Assembly (NCBI GenBank): GCA_001897995.1
Contig: MKRV01000037.1
Span: forward strand, 1-39,172
DNA from: Alphaproteobacteria bacterium 65-37
GTDB taxonomy: Bacteria; Pseudomonadota; Alphaproteobacteria; Reyranellales; Reyranellaceae
Direction of reading: 5' to 3'
DNA: 39,172 nt
A program made the position numbers and the translations under genes. Shown here piece after piece: positions 1 to 8,502 of this stretch. A model generated the notes under the pieces. The model was not told the origin of the DNA and ran no database searches. It was given only the letters and a program-made list of their open reading frames with translations. Every line of letters starts with the position of its first letter. The stretch's first letter is position 1.

Positions 1-15
1 CGAATTACATGCAGA

Positions 16-2604
16 TCATCCGGGCTGCAGAGGTACCGGCGTAGGACCGACGGCGCTTACTGTCATTGCCGCGCTTCTTTCGGCGGAAAGACGTCCCCAC
101 CACTGGAGCAGGGCGGAGACGACGATGGGAAGCGGCTCGTTCGCCGAAAGAAGGAGATTGCCGCCGACCGTCTTGCATTGCTGCACCGCGTGATCGAAAT
201 ACGCCACCGGCAGGCCAAGCGCCAAGACTGCATCGACGCGCGTATCACTCATGCCCCATCGACGCGACGGAAAGAAAACGCCGCGCGTGGGTGTGTGGCC
301 GGTCGCAGGCATCAGGCTTTCGCCCGACGGGCGTCCGAGAACAAAGACGTTGCCGAGCTCCATGGTCTTGAAGTCGTCGGACAACGCACCATCGACGATC
401 ACACCGGCCTCGGGATGGGCGTCCCGCAGCCGTGCAGCGAAGGCGTGGATCAACTCCGAGTCTTCGGCCGAAGAATCCGCGCCGACGATGAGCAGTCCGC
501 TGCTCTCTTCGGATGACGACTGAACGGTGGCATTTCCGAGCGGTGCGTCGGGAAGCAAGTCGATCTTCGAAGCGAGGTCCGGCATCCGGGAAATTAAGGC
601 ACTCTGGAATCGCGGGGTGGTCGTCGAGATCCGGCGCGCTTTTGGAAGGATCGCGGCTATCACGGGCTTCCTGTCACCACGGATGTCGAAAATGCCGGTG
701 TCCGCCAGCAGCACGTCATGGACCACGCCGATTTCGGCGATGGCTTGAACGAAACCCACTGGCAAGTTTCCGGGATCCGCGATGGCGACTTCGACGACCT
801 GCAGTCGCGAGAAGGCGTCAGCCAGCTCCCGCGGAGCGCGGTCCGGGCCATAGGCGAGGACCAGGTTCTGCGGATAGCCCCCCGCATGATCGCGTAAGTC
901 GACGGTAACGCCGTCCGACGTGACGTCCAGTGTCGCTACAATAGTGTCGAGGCCCGAGCTTCGTTTTGCGTCGGCATGGCGGCCGATCAGGCACGGATCG
1001 GGCTCGCGCGCAGTGACCACCAAGGAAAAGCCTTTCTTCCTGGCGAGAAGCCATTTCCATTCCAGTCGGCTGGCCGGCTCCCGCAGTGGATCCCGACGCA
1101 CGAATTCTGCCGATTGCCGGCGATAGGCTGGATAGAGATCGTCGATCCGCGACAGATTGCTCAGAACCAGCGCGCGCTTCTCGCTCTTGAACGACCGTGT
1201 GCCGGCATGGCCGACGAACACGCCGGTGGCGCACACATTGCGAAATCCGGCTTGCCTGGCGCGGAGGCAGAAATCGATATCTTCGCAGTACCCCCGCCCG
1301 AATTGCAGCGACAGGAAGCCGACGGCGTCGAGCACGGCGCGCTTCACATAGAGGCAGAACCCGATGCCGTTCGGAAGCTCCACGAAACCGACGCCTGCTG
1401 AAGTCTCTGCCGCCAACCGGTCCAGCACGGCGAGGGCGTCTGCCTGCGGGAGCGGGTTTTCCCGGAAGCGGACCGGCAGGCTGGTATACTCGCCATTGTT
1501 CGACAGTGGCGTCACGGTCCCGATGTCGTCGTGCAGATAGGCGACCCGTGCCAGCCGGCCGCACAAATCCGGTGGTGGAACCGTGTCGGCGTTGAGGAGC
1601 ACGGCATCCTCGTCGTCGGCCAGCATGGCAAGACCGCGGTTGACGCTGGCAGCAAAGCCTTGATTCACGTCATTGCGCAGGAGCTCGATCTTGCCGTTAC
1701 GCGCGAGCTCGTCCAGCAGCACCGCGATGCGCTGGTCCGGTGTGGCATCATCGACCGCAATGATGCGCCTCGCGACGTGACGTTCAGGATGCGCCAGGAC
1801 GGCCTCGAGGCATTGTTTCGTCGCTTCGAAGTCGTCATAGACGGGCACGATCACCGCGATCCGACGGGTTTCAACGGCTGCGGCTGTGGCCTGTGGCCGC
1901 TGGCTCCTCGGCGTCGGTGGCACGGCGTGCCGCCGCAGCCGCTCTGGCAGCAGCACGCTGGGGGCCGCGTCGCAGGCCACCTCGACCCACTCGGCGTCTC
2001 CCGGCCACGGCCAGGAGATGTCGGCCGCGTGCACGAGCGCGCTGGCGATGCGATGCCCGGGCTCCGGCTCGACGCGGTGTTCCATGCGACCATGGCTGGA
2101 GTCCAGATAGCACTTGAGCGTCGAGCCGCTTCGCCAAGCGAGCCAGCCTCGGATGTGCCGAGGTGCACTGTCGAGGCGGCCAGCGGCCGCCGCGCCCTGG
2201 CTCCACAGGACGCCAAGCGCATCCTGGATCTGGGCCGTCGTCCCGTCGCTGCGCAGAAGTCGGCGCGCCGCCGCCGTCCGCTCTGCCGGGTCCGGGCTCG
2301 ACAGCATCAGACGATTCGCCATCGGATGCCGCGGGTCGATCGCCAGCGCGTTGCGAACGTCATCTCGCGCAAGCCCGCCGTTGTTCATCGCGGCCAGCGT
2401 AATCGCACGCAGCACGAGATCATCTGCGATCAGCCCGAAGCGCAGCCTCGTCAGGCGCTCGGCAAGTAACCAGCTCGCGATGCCATCACGACGTTGCAGA
2501 AGGTGCTTGGCTTGCGCGGCCAGATCGGCGGCATGCGTGACCGGCGCCAGCGACAACCCCGCCAGCGCGCGATGAACCGCCGAGACCGGTGAGGGCCGCG
2601 TCAT
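16..2604 (-). CDS. Large multidomain glycosyltransferase with a central GT2 domain
   Basis: An 862-residue protein. The central part (about 248-480) is a family 2 GT-A fold: the nucleotide-binding start IAVIVPVYDDFEATK, a D/N-A-D metal site in VLLNADTVPPP (about 335-345), and the acceptor/catalytic region GRGYCEDIDFCLRARQAG (about 437-453). Residues 1-240 form a helical N-terminal region of unknown role. Residues about 540-860 form an alpha/beta region that faintly resembles a GT-B half (GLLIVGADSS) but lacks a clear donor motif. No signal peptide or membrane segment is visible, so it probably acts in the cytoplasm on a polysaccharide or a glycosylated protein. It lies 57 bases downstream of a methyltransferase on the same strand, probably in one operon. 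The GT2 assignment is firm; substrate and linkage cannot be read from the sequence. Confidence 0.85.
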   Translation of the reverse strand: MTRPSPVSAVHRALAGLSLAPVTHAADLAAQAKHLLQRRDGIASWLLAERLTRLRFGLIADDLVLRAITLAAMNNGGLARDDVRNALAIDPRHPMANRLMLSSPDPAERTAAARRLLRSDGTTAQIQDALGVLWSQGAAAAGRLDSAPRHIRGWLAWRSGSTLKCYLDSSHGRMEHRVEPEPGHRIASALVHAADISWPWPGDAEWVEVACDAAPSVLLPERLRRHAVPPTPRSQRPQATAAAVETRRIAVIVPVYDDFEATKQCLEAVLAHPERHVARRIIAVDDATPDQRIAVLLDELARNGKIELLRNDVNQGFAASVNRGLAMLADDEDAVLLNADTVPPPDLCGRLARVAYLHDDIGTVTPLSNNGEYTSLPVRFRENPLPQADALAVLDRLAAETSAGVGFVELPNGIGFCLYVKRAVLDAVGFLSLQFGRGYCEDIDFCLRARQAGFRNVCATGVFVGHAGTRSFKSEKRALVLSNLSRIDDLYPAYRRQSAEFVRRDPLREPASRLEWKWLLARKKGFSLVVTAREPDPCLIGRHADAKRSSGLDTIVATLDVTSDGVTVDLRDHAGGYPQNLVLAYGPDRAPRELADAFSRLQVVEVAIADPGNLPVGFVQAIAEIGVVHDVLLADTGIFDIRGDRKPVIAAILPKARRISTTTPRFQSALISRMPDLASKIDLLPDAPLGNATVQSSSEESSGLLIVGADSSAEDSELIHAFAARLRDAHPEAGVIVDGALSDDFKTMELGNVFVLGRPSGESLMPATGHTPTRGVFFPSRRWGMSDTRVDAVLALGLPVAYFDHAVQQCKTVGGNLLLSANEPLPIVVSALLQWWGRLSAERSAAMTVSAVGPTPVPLQPG

Positions 2605-2661
2605 GGATCGCGGATTTCGTGCGCCCCTCGTGACGGCACGCCTGGCAAGCCGCTTCCGATG

Positions 2662-3372
2662 TCAGCCTTCGTGATCAAACGCCACTCCGCACCGGGCCAG
2701 TTCGGCCAGGACCGCCGAAGGCGTCGCTTTCTCCATGAAGGCCACGGCCCACAGATCGAAATCCGTCGCCCGCTTTGTGTGGACCTCCGAAAATCCCGCG
2801 TCGATCAACAATCGCCCCAGCCGGTCGGCCGTGAAGCCCGTGTGATGCCGCATCGTCATCTTGCCGTCCGCAATCGAGGCACCATGGCCGTAGAGCATGT
2901 CGAGCACCGAGATCGGGCCCGACGGAGAGAGGTAAGCCGTATGGTCGGGCCCGTTCTGGAGCAACGATTCGGCGACCGATTCGAGATCAGGACAGCGGAG
3001 CAGAGCGAAGCCGTCTGGCTTCAGCACCCGGCAAAGTTCCTTGAATGCGAGCGGCACCTCATGGGCGTGCAGATGCTCGATATTGTGTGACGACCAGATC
3101 GCATCGTAGGTTCCCGATGGAACAAGCGATCTCATGTCGTGAATGGAGCAGACGATGTCGGGCTGAACACTGCCGTCGACGTCGAGTCTCGTCTCGCGCC
3201 AGCCGCGCCCTCCAAACATCGGGTGGAGCTTTCGGGCGGAATAGATGCCACAGCCAGTGTGCAGAACATTCCGTGTTTGCCGATCGTGCGGCCGCACCGA
3301 CCCGGCCGGCATCGTCTTGAACACCACGGTACCGGCATCGCGCCGTCCGTCAGCCATCGGCCTGAAATTCAT
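2662..3372 (-). CDS. Class I SAM-dependent methyltransferase (Methyltransf_11 type)
   Basis: A 236-residue protein. VLHTGCG near residue 36 is motif I, slightly unusual because T replaces the more common D or V before GCG. It is followed by an acidic residue after beta-2 (RLDVDG), the post-III segment YDAIWSSHNIEHL (about 88-100) and LKPDGFALLRCPD (about 117-130), as in small-molecule or sugar methyltransferases. The C-terminal half carries FTADRLGRLLIDAGF, the usual end of this fold. It sits just upstream of the large glycosyltransferase, so methylation of a glycan or its precursor is a reasonable inference, but the acceptor is unknown. The start at 3372 gives a somewhat long N terminus; a later start is possible. 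Confidence 0.8.
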   Translation of the reverse strand: MNFRPMADGRRDAGTVVFKTMPAGSVRPHDRQTRNVLHTGCGIYSARKLHPMFGGRGWRETRLDVDGSVQPDIVCSIHDMRSLVPSGTYDAIWSSHNIEHLHAHEVPLAFKELCRVLKPDGFALLRCPDLESVAESLLQNGPDHTAYLSPSGPISVLDMLYGHGASIADGKMTMRHHTGFTADRLGRLLIDAGFSEVHTKRATDFDLWAVAFMEKATPSAVLAELARCGVAFDHEG

Positions 3373-3762
3373 TCGACGCCTCGTTTGCCTGGCCTCGTTT
3401 TCATGGATGGGAGCGTCAGGAGATCCGAGCGGTCGTGCTGCGCAAGAAGCAGAAACGATCGACCATCATCGCCCGTCGCAATGCCTGCCGGATAGGACGG
3501 GCAACCCGCCAGCCACCGGCATGAATCCTACGCCAGGCGACGCTCGAAAGCCAAATGCTTCGTCGGGCGGGCAGTGTTGGTTTACCGTTCGATTGCGCTC
3601 GCCGCTATGTCGCCGACGTGACGAATTTGTTTGCTCGGACGGTCAGCTCGCATCGAGCCGCGAGCGCCGAATGCTCGCGCGAGCAAGCGGCCTGGACCCA
3701 GCCGCCGTAACGTGTTCGAGGCCGGTCCAAGGCAGCCGGTCGTCCAATCGAGGCACTGCCCT
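3373..3762. other. Intergenic stretch with no recognised gene
   Basis: About 390 bases between the divergent methyltransferase and monooxygenase genes. Reading frames here have atypical composition and no recognisable domain. The region must contain the methyltransferase promoter, but no convincing -35/-10 pair was found for it. Confidence 0.5.
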
Positions 3763-3792
3763 TTGACTCAAAATTCTAAATATGATTAGAAT
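3763..3792 (+). promoter_or_regulatory. Sigma-70-type promoter of the monooxygenase gene
   Basis: TTGACT (3763-3768), an 18-base spacer, then TAGAAT (3787-3792). The start of transcription would fall near 3799, giving a leader of about 50 bases to the ATG at 3852, which has AGGAGG just upstream. The palindrome at 3771-3794 covers the spacer and the -10 box. Confidence 0.6.
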
Positions 3793-3794
3793 TT
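3771..3794. promoter_or_regulatory. Palindromic operator, copy 1 (TTCTAAA-N5-TTAGAA)
   Basis: Arms AAATTCTAA and TTAGAATTT form a 9-base inverted repeat around six central bases. The same TTCTAA-N6-TTAGAA core recurs at 12279-12302 beside the tetR-type gene, in the same position relative to a TAGAAT box. Covering the -10 element implies repression. The regulator is inferred to be the TetR protein at 12359-13120. Confidence 0.7.
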
Positions 3795-3851
3795 GTCGCG
3801 GCGTCCGGCCAGCCGTTCCCGGTCGGTACCCTCGAAGGCAGGAGGCCTCGC

Positions 3852-4973
3852 ATGCATGTCGGCTTGGGGTTGAGTTTTCAGAACCTGATTGCGGGGCAGA
3901 CCGATGCTCAGGTCTATCGCAACGAGCTGCAGTTGGCCGGCCGGGCCGAGCAGGTCGGGTTCGATTCGGTGTGGACGCCGGAGCACCATTTCACCGACTA
4001 CATGCTGACGCCCAACGTCACGCAGTTCCTGTCCTGGGTGGCGGGGCGGACCAGCCGCGTGAAGCTCGGCTCGATGGTGACCGTGCTGCCCTGGCACGAT
4101 CCGCTGCGCGTGGCGGAGAACTTCACCCTGCTCGACCATCTGTCGGAGGGGAGGGCGGTGCTGGGTATCGGCCGCGGCCTCGGCCGTGTCGAATTCGACG
4201 CCTTCCGGACGCCCATGGCAGAATCGCGCCGGCGCTTCACCGAGTACACCGAAGCCATCCTGACCGGCCTGGAAACCGGCGTCATGGAGTATGACGGAGC
4301 GCTCTACAAGCAACCGCGCACGCACATCCGTCCCGGCCCCTATGCCAGCTTCAAAGGCCGGACATTCGCGTCGGCGATCTCGCCCTATTCGATCGATCTG
4401 ATGGCCAAGCTCGGTGTCGGCCTGATGGTGATCGCGCAGAAGCCCTGGGAGATGGTGAAGAATGAGATCGTGGGCTACCGGCAGCGCTATTTCGCCGTGA
4501 ACGGCACGCCCGCGCCCAAGCCGATCCTCAACATGTTCGTCGCGGTCAACGAAGATCCGGCCGAAGCACAGCGCATGCGTGAGGTTTATCTGCAGCGTTA
4601 TGCCCGCTCGACGGTCGAGCATTACGAATTCGGCAATGTCGGCTTCGCCGAGATCGAAGGTTACGAGTACTACGCGGGCCTCGCGCGGAACATCGAGAAG
4701 CACGGCCTTGAGAAATTCAACGGCTTCCTCGCCGACCTGCAGGTCTGGGGCACGCCGGGCGAGGTTGCCGAGAAGCTGATCAAGTATGTCGACTATCTCG
4801 ACGCGGGCGCGCTCCTGGTCATGCTGAGCTACGGCGGCATGTCGGCGGACGTGGCGAAGCGGAACTACGATCTCTTCGTGTCGTCGGTGCTGCCGAAGCT
4901 CAAGCGCTATGACGTCGGTGGCGACATCGGCGTGCTGTCCTCGCCGGAGACGGCAGCCACCGCGGCGGAATGA
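3852..4973 (+). CDS. LLM-class flavin-dependent monooxygenase (bacterial luciferase-like)
   Basis: A 373-residue TIM-barrel oxidoreductase. Family features are AGRAEQVGFDSVWTPEHHF (about 30-47), LGSMVTVLPWHDPLRVAEN (about 72-90), LSEGRAVLGIGRGLGR (about 96-111) and a late WGTPGEVAEKLIKYVDYL segment. Such enzymes use FMNH2 from a separate reductase with O2 to hydroxylate, cleave or Baeyer-Villiger oxidise a substrate. No reductase is encoded nearby. The ATG is preceded by AGGAGG at good spacing. Its promoter carries the same operator as the acyl-CoA synthetase/Rieske operon 8 kb away, so it probably oxidises an intermediate of that pathway. Substrate unknown. Confidence 0.88.
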   Translation: MHVGLGLSFQNLIAGQTDAQVYRNELQLAGRAEQVGFDSVWTPEHHFTDYMLTPNVTQFLSWVAGRTSRVKLGSMVTVLPWHDPLRVAENFTLLDHLSEGRAVLGIGRGLGRVEFDAFRTPMAESRRRFTEYTEAILTGLETGVMEYDGALYKQPRTHIRPGPYASFKGRTFASAISPYSIDLMAKLGVGLMVIAQKPWEMVKNEIVGYRQRYFAVNGTPAPKPILNMFVAVNEDPAEAQRMREVYLQRYARSTVEHYEFGNVGFAEIEGYEYYAGLARNIEKHGLEKFNGFLADLQVWGTPGEVAEKLIKYVDYLDAGALLVMLSYGGMSADVAKRNYDLFVSSVLPKLKRYDVGGDIGVLSSPETAATAAE

Positions 4974-4996
4974 AGTGATCCGGGCGGGGGCTTGGT

Positions 4997-6274
4997 TTAC
5001 TCACCATCGTCCTTCCTTCCAACACCGCCCAACAAGGTGAGCAGCACCGCCGCGAAAAGCACTGTGCTGCTGGCGACGAAGACGCCGACAATGTTGCTGG
5101 CATCGAGCACCACGCCGCCGATGCCGGCCCCCAGTGCGATGGCGAGCCCGATGGCGGCGACGATCAGTGCGTTGGCGCTCTCCGGTTGATCGGGAGCGGC
5201 ACGGGCCGCCCAGGTCGTCCAGGCCACTGGCACCCCTCCGAAGGCAAGCCCCCACAGCGCCACGAGGAAGGCGACGAGGGCAACGACCGGCACGGCGCCG
5301 CCGAACGGCGTACCGCCGAGGGTGGCCAGAAAGGCGCCGAGCAGGCTCATGGCGAAGGGTAGCGCGACCAGGGTGGTGCGCAGGCGGCGCGCCAACAGGA
5401 AGCCCGCCAGATAGGTGCCGAGGAAGCCCGCAACGCCGAAGCCCAGCAGGATGGCCGACATCGCGTCGACGCCGATACCGGCCATGCCCTCGAGGAAGGG
5501 CCGAATGTACGTGAAGAACATGAAGTGGCCGGTGAAGACCAGGATGACAGCCGCAAAGCCCGGTCCGAGGCGAGGACGCCTCAGCAGCTCGAGGAGCGAG
5601 CCGAGCCTGGTCGCACCGCGCGACGCAAGACGCGGCAGGGCGATGGCTTGTGCAAGGAGTGCCACGACGCCGAGTCCCGCCGTGATGGCGAACACGACCC
5701 GCCACCCTGCGAAACTGCCGACATAGCTGCCGAAGGGGATGGCGAGGACCGTGGCTGCCGAGATGCCGCTGTAGACGATCGCGACGGCACGAGGCATCAG
5801 CGAGGGCGGGACCAGGCGCATGATCGTGGGCGTGGACAGCGCCCAGAAACCACCGAGCGCGATACCGAGCAGGACACGCCCGGCGAACAGCACGGTGACG
5901 TTGGTCGCAACGGAGACCAGGAGAGCAGAAGCGATCACCAGTGTGGAGAAGGCGAGCATTACCGTCCGTCGGTCGAGGCGTTGCGTCAGGGTGGGGGCCA
6001 GGAGGGCCATGATCGAGGCGACAGCGGCGGTGGTGGTGACCGCCTGTCCTGCCAGCCCTTCGGTGACACCGAGATCGCCGGCAATCGGCGTCAGGAGGCC
6101 AGCCGGCAGGAACTCGGCGGTAACCAATGCGAAGACGCCGAGCGCCATCGACAGCACGGCTCCCCAGTGAGCCGGTTCGTGCGCGGCATATATCGTGCGA
6201 GGCGGATCTGCCGACGGTGAGGCCGACGAAGAGAGGCTATCTTGTGAGGTGTCGTCAGATGCTGTCCTGCTCAT
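4997..6274 (-). CDS. MFS transporter, DHA1 family, NepI-like
   Basis: A 425-residue protein with about 12 hydrophobic segments after a soluble N-terminal tail of about 35 residues. EFLPAGLLTPIAGDLGVTEG in TM1 and the following loop, GRVLLGIALGGFWALS in TM4 and FTYIRPFLEGMAG in the second half closely recall the NepI/AraJ group of drug:H+ antiporters; NepI exports purine ribonucleosides. It is divergent from an AraC-type gene with about 50 bases between starts, the usual arrangement for a locally regulated exporter. It interrupts the two halves of the proposed TetR regulon and has no copy of that operator. Substrate is uncertain. Confidence 0.88.
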   Translation of the reverse strand: MSRTASDDTSQDSLSSSASPSADPPRTIYAAHEPAHWGAVLSMALGVFALVTAEFLPAGLLTPIAGDLGVTEGLAGQAVTTTAAVASIMALLAPTLTQRLDRRTVMLAFSTLVIASALLVSVATNVTVLFAGRVLLGIALGGFWALSTPTIMRLVPPSLMPRAVAIVYSGISAATVLAIPFGSYVGSFAGWRVVFAITAGLGVVALLAQAIALPRLASRGATRLGSLLELLRRPRLGPGFAAVILVFTGHFMFFTYIRPFLEGMAGIGVDAMSAILLGFGVAGFLGTYLAGFLLARRLRTTLVALPFAMSLLGAFLATLGGTPFGGAVPVVALVAFLVALWGLAFGGVPVAWTTWAARAAPDQPESANALIVAAIGLAIALGAGIGGVVLDASNIVGVFVASSTVLFAAVLLTLLGGVGRKDDGE

Positions 6275-6327
6275 CGTGGTAGAAGCTGGGGGTGACGCTT
6301 CGGGGGCGCTTTGTCGGAAGGTCCAGA

Positions 6328-7380
6328 ATGATTGATCGTTCGTCCAAATCGGACTCGCGCGACCGCGATGGGTTGCCGAACGATCTCATGAGCGAGCTGC
6401 TGCTCTGTCTCAGGCTGAACGGCGTCTATTGTCGCCGGCTGCATGTTTCGCCACCTTTCGGCATTCGCTTCGATGCCGTACCGGGGCGCGCCCAGTTTCA
6501 TTTTGTCGCGAATGGCGAGGCGTTCCTGCGCCTGACCTCGGGTGCCGTGCATCGGCTCGCGGCAGGAGATGCGGTGCTGTTGCCCCATGGCAGCACAGCC
6601 GACCTGGTTTCTGCGCCGAACCTGCCGGCGACGGTGCAGACACGCCTTCATGCAATGACGCCGCAGCCCCGCGAGACCGGCAGGTCACCCGAGCGCCTGG
6701 GCGGGGGCCAGAGACGGCAGCCGCCTGATCAGACGACGCACGTGTTCAGCGGCTGCATGGCGTTCGACCTCGGCAGCCTGCGGCCGCTGATCAAAGAGAT
6801 GCCCGAGGTGATGCTGATTGGCCGGCTGATCGACCGCCAACCCGAGATCGACGCGCTGCTGCAAGCGATGGAGCGCGAGGTGCTGGCCGAGCGCATCGGC
6901 TCGGGCGGTGTTCTCGCCCATATCGCCGGGGTGATCTCCGCCTACATCGTGCGCGACTGGGTGGAGTTCGGCTGCAAGGAGGGACGAAGCCACGATGCTG
7001 GACGCTGGCTGGGGACCTTGCGCGATCCGCGTCTCGGTCGCGTGATCGGCGCCCTGCATCGCGACCCCGGGCGCGACTGGACGGTCGCGGAGCTGGCGAC
7101 CATGACAGGCATCTCGCGTTCTGCCTTTGCCGAGCGCTTCCTGGCTGTCACCGGCCGCACGCCGTTGCGTTACGTCGCGGAGCTGCGCATGCGTCTGGCC
7201 GCGGAATGGATCGTCGAGGACGGTCTGGCGATCGACGTCGCCGCACAACGCCTGGGCTACGGTTCGCAGGCTGCCTTCAGCCGCGCCTTCAAGCGCCTCA
7301 CAGGCCAACCGCCCGGTGCTCTGCGGGCCGGGCGCGCGGCGGTGGCGCGCACGCCTGCCGTTCGGGCGGCCGGTCGGTGA
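6328..7380 (+). CDS. AraC-family transcriptional regulator
   Basis: A 350-residue protein. The N-terminal half looks like a cupin-type AraC ligand domain (FHFVANGEAFLRLTSGAVHRLAAGDAVLL is typical, about 60-90). The C-terminal 100 residues hold the two helix-turn-helix units: WTVAELATMTGISRSAFAERF followed by TPLRYVAELRMRLAAEWI, then AQRLGYGSQAAFSRAFKR. I chose ATG 6328 over 6292 because GGAAGG lies at proper spacing before it; the upstream start would leave only 17 bases to the divergent MFS gene. It most likely controls that exporter. Confidence 0.87.
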   Translation: MIDRSSKSDSRDRDGLPNDLMSELLLCLRLNGVYCRRLHVSPPFGIRFDAVPGRAQFHFVANGEAFLRLTSGAVHRLAAGDAVLLPHGSTADLVSAPNLPATVQTRLHAMTPQPRETGRSPERLGGGQRRQPPDQTTHVFSGCMAFDLGSLRPLIKEMPEVMLIGRLIDRQPEIDALLQAMEREVLAERIGSGGVLAHIAGVISAYIVRDWVEFGCKEGRSHDAGRWLGTLRDPRLGRVIGALHRDPGRDWTVAELATMTGISRSAFAERFLAVTGRTPLRYVAELRMRLAAEWIVEDGLAIDVAAQRLGYGSQAAFSRAFKRLTGQPPGALRAGRAAVARTPAVRAAGR

Positions 7381-7386
7381 GGCCGC

Positions 7387-8502
7387 TCAGCGATCCCGTT
7401 GATCGCGCAGCTTTCCGGCATCCTTCGGATGGGCGTAGGGGTGCCATTTGATCTCTTCTTCCTCGCCGACAGCCGACTGCAGCAGTGCCTGGCCCTGGCG
7501 GTAGAGTGCGATGAGCCGGTCCTCGGCGGCATAGTCGAACGTGTCGCCCAGCGCCCGTTCGATGTCGCCGCCGCGCTCCGGCGGATGGGCGAGGTACCAG
7601 TCGACGGTGCGGGCGAGCGCCTCGCGAACGCCCAGGAGGTCGCGATAGCCCAGCTCGGTGCGGATCCGCGTCAGGTCGAGCAACTGGTGTCCCTGCGGGC
7701 TGAGAACCCGCGCCCGATGCGGGCCGGCGACTTCGTAGGAAACCGGGATGATCTCGACCTCCCGGCCAAGTGTCGCTGCGATCGTCTGGACGACCTGTGC
7801 CAGGGTGAGCTGTTCGAGGTCGCCGCAGTTGTAGACCTTGCCGGCCGCGATTTCGGGCTGGTCCGCCGCGAGCAGAACGGCATGGCCGAGATTGCCGGCC
7901 CAGCCGTGGGTCGAGAGGCTGAGGCCATAGTGCGGCAGGATGATCTCGCGCCGGCCCTCGAGCAGGCGGCGCATGAAGGACCATTCGCGCGGTCGCACCT
8001 GATAGGGGCCGTAGACATAGGGGTAGCGAAAGACGGTGGCGGTCGGGTGCGCAGCGAAGACGGCCTGTTCCGACTGAGCGATCTTCCAGGCGAAGCTCTG
8101 CTCCTGCTCCGTCGCCACGACTGGCGCTTCCTCCGGCACGGGGCTGGTCATGCCGGGCGGCTCGAGGCGGTAGGGATCGACCCAGCCGCGATAGGCGGCA
8201 TAGCCGCCGATGCCGATGAACTGGCCGGCGCGACCCTTCAGGGCAGCCGCCAGCAGGCGCAGGCGCCCGTAGCTCGCCACGACGAGGTCGAAGGTTCGAC
8301 CCACGAGTGCCGCCTCGATGGTCTCGGCGAAATGCGGATCGCCGTGAATATGTTCGACGTCGTCGGGGATCTCGGGAATTTCGTGGGTGCCGCGATGGAA
8401 GATGGTGACGCCATAGCCGCGCTGGCGCAGCCCGTTCACGATGAACGGGCCGGTGGGGCCGGTGCCGCCAACGACGAGGGCGCGCTTGCGTTGACCGCTC
8501 AT
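7387..8502 (-). CDS. NAD-dependent epimerase/dehydratase-like extended SDR, atypical active site
   Basis: A 371-residue extended SDR. VVGGTGPTGPFI (about 10-21) is the nucleotide-binding glycine motif and FRYPYVYGPYQ (about 158-168) matches the conserved R-P-x-x-V/Y-G segment. The usual catalytic YxxxK is not intact: the aligned stretch is SFAWK (136-140), so the Lys remains and the Tyr position is Ser. Its start overlaps the stop of the upstream Rieske gene by four bases (8499-8502), implying translational coupling as the last gene of the operon. A role in reducing, epimerising or binding a pathway intermediate is inferred. The missing Tyr suggests altered chemistry, or a structural or binding function as in CSP41-like relatives. 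Confidence 0.8.
   Translation of the reverse strand: MSGQRKRALVVGGTGPTGPFIVNGLRQRGYGVTIFHRGTHEIPEIPDDVEHIHGDPHFAETIEAALVGRTFDLVVASYGRLRLLAAALKGRAGQFIGIGGYAAYRGWVDPYRLEPPGMTSPVPEEAPVVATEQEQSFAWKIAQSEQAVFAAHPTATVFRYPYVYGPYQVRPREWSFMRRLLEGRREIILPHYGLSLSTHGWAGNLGHAVLLAADQPEIAAGKVYNCGDLEQLTLAQVVQTIAATLGREVEIIPVSYEVAGPHRARVLSPQGHQLLDLTRIRTELGYRDLLGVREALARTVDWYLAHPPERGGDIERALGDTFDYAAEDRLIALYRQGQALLQSAVGEEEEIKWHPYAHPKDAGKLRDQRDR

Noticed and set aside
1531-2469. 312-codon plus-strand frame
   Set aside because: Antisense to the large glycosyltransferase; composition typical of GC-rich third-frame shadows.
6250-6330. A third copy of the TetR palindrome at the MFS/AraC divergent promoter
   Set aside because: No TTCTAA or TTAGAA half-site is present there.
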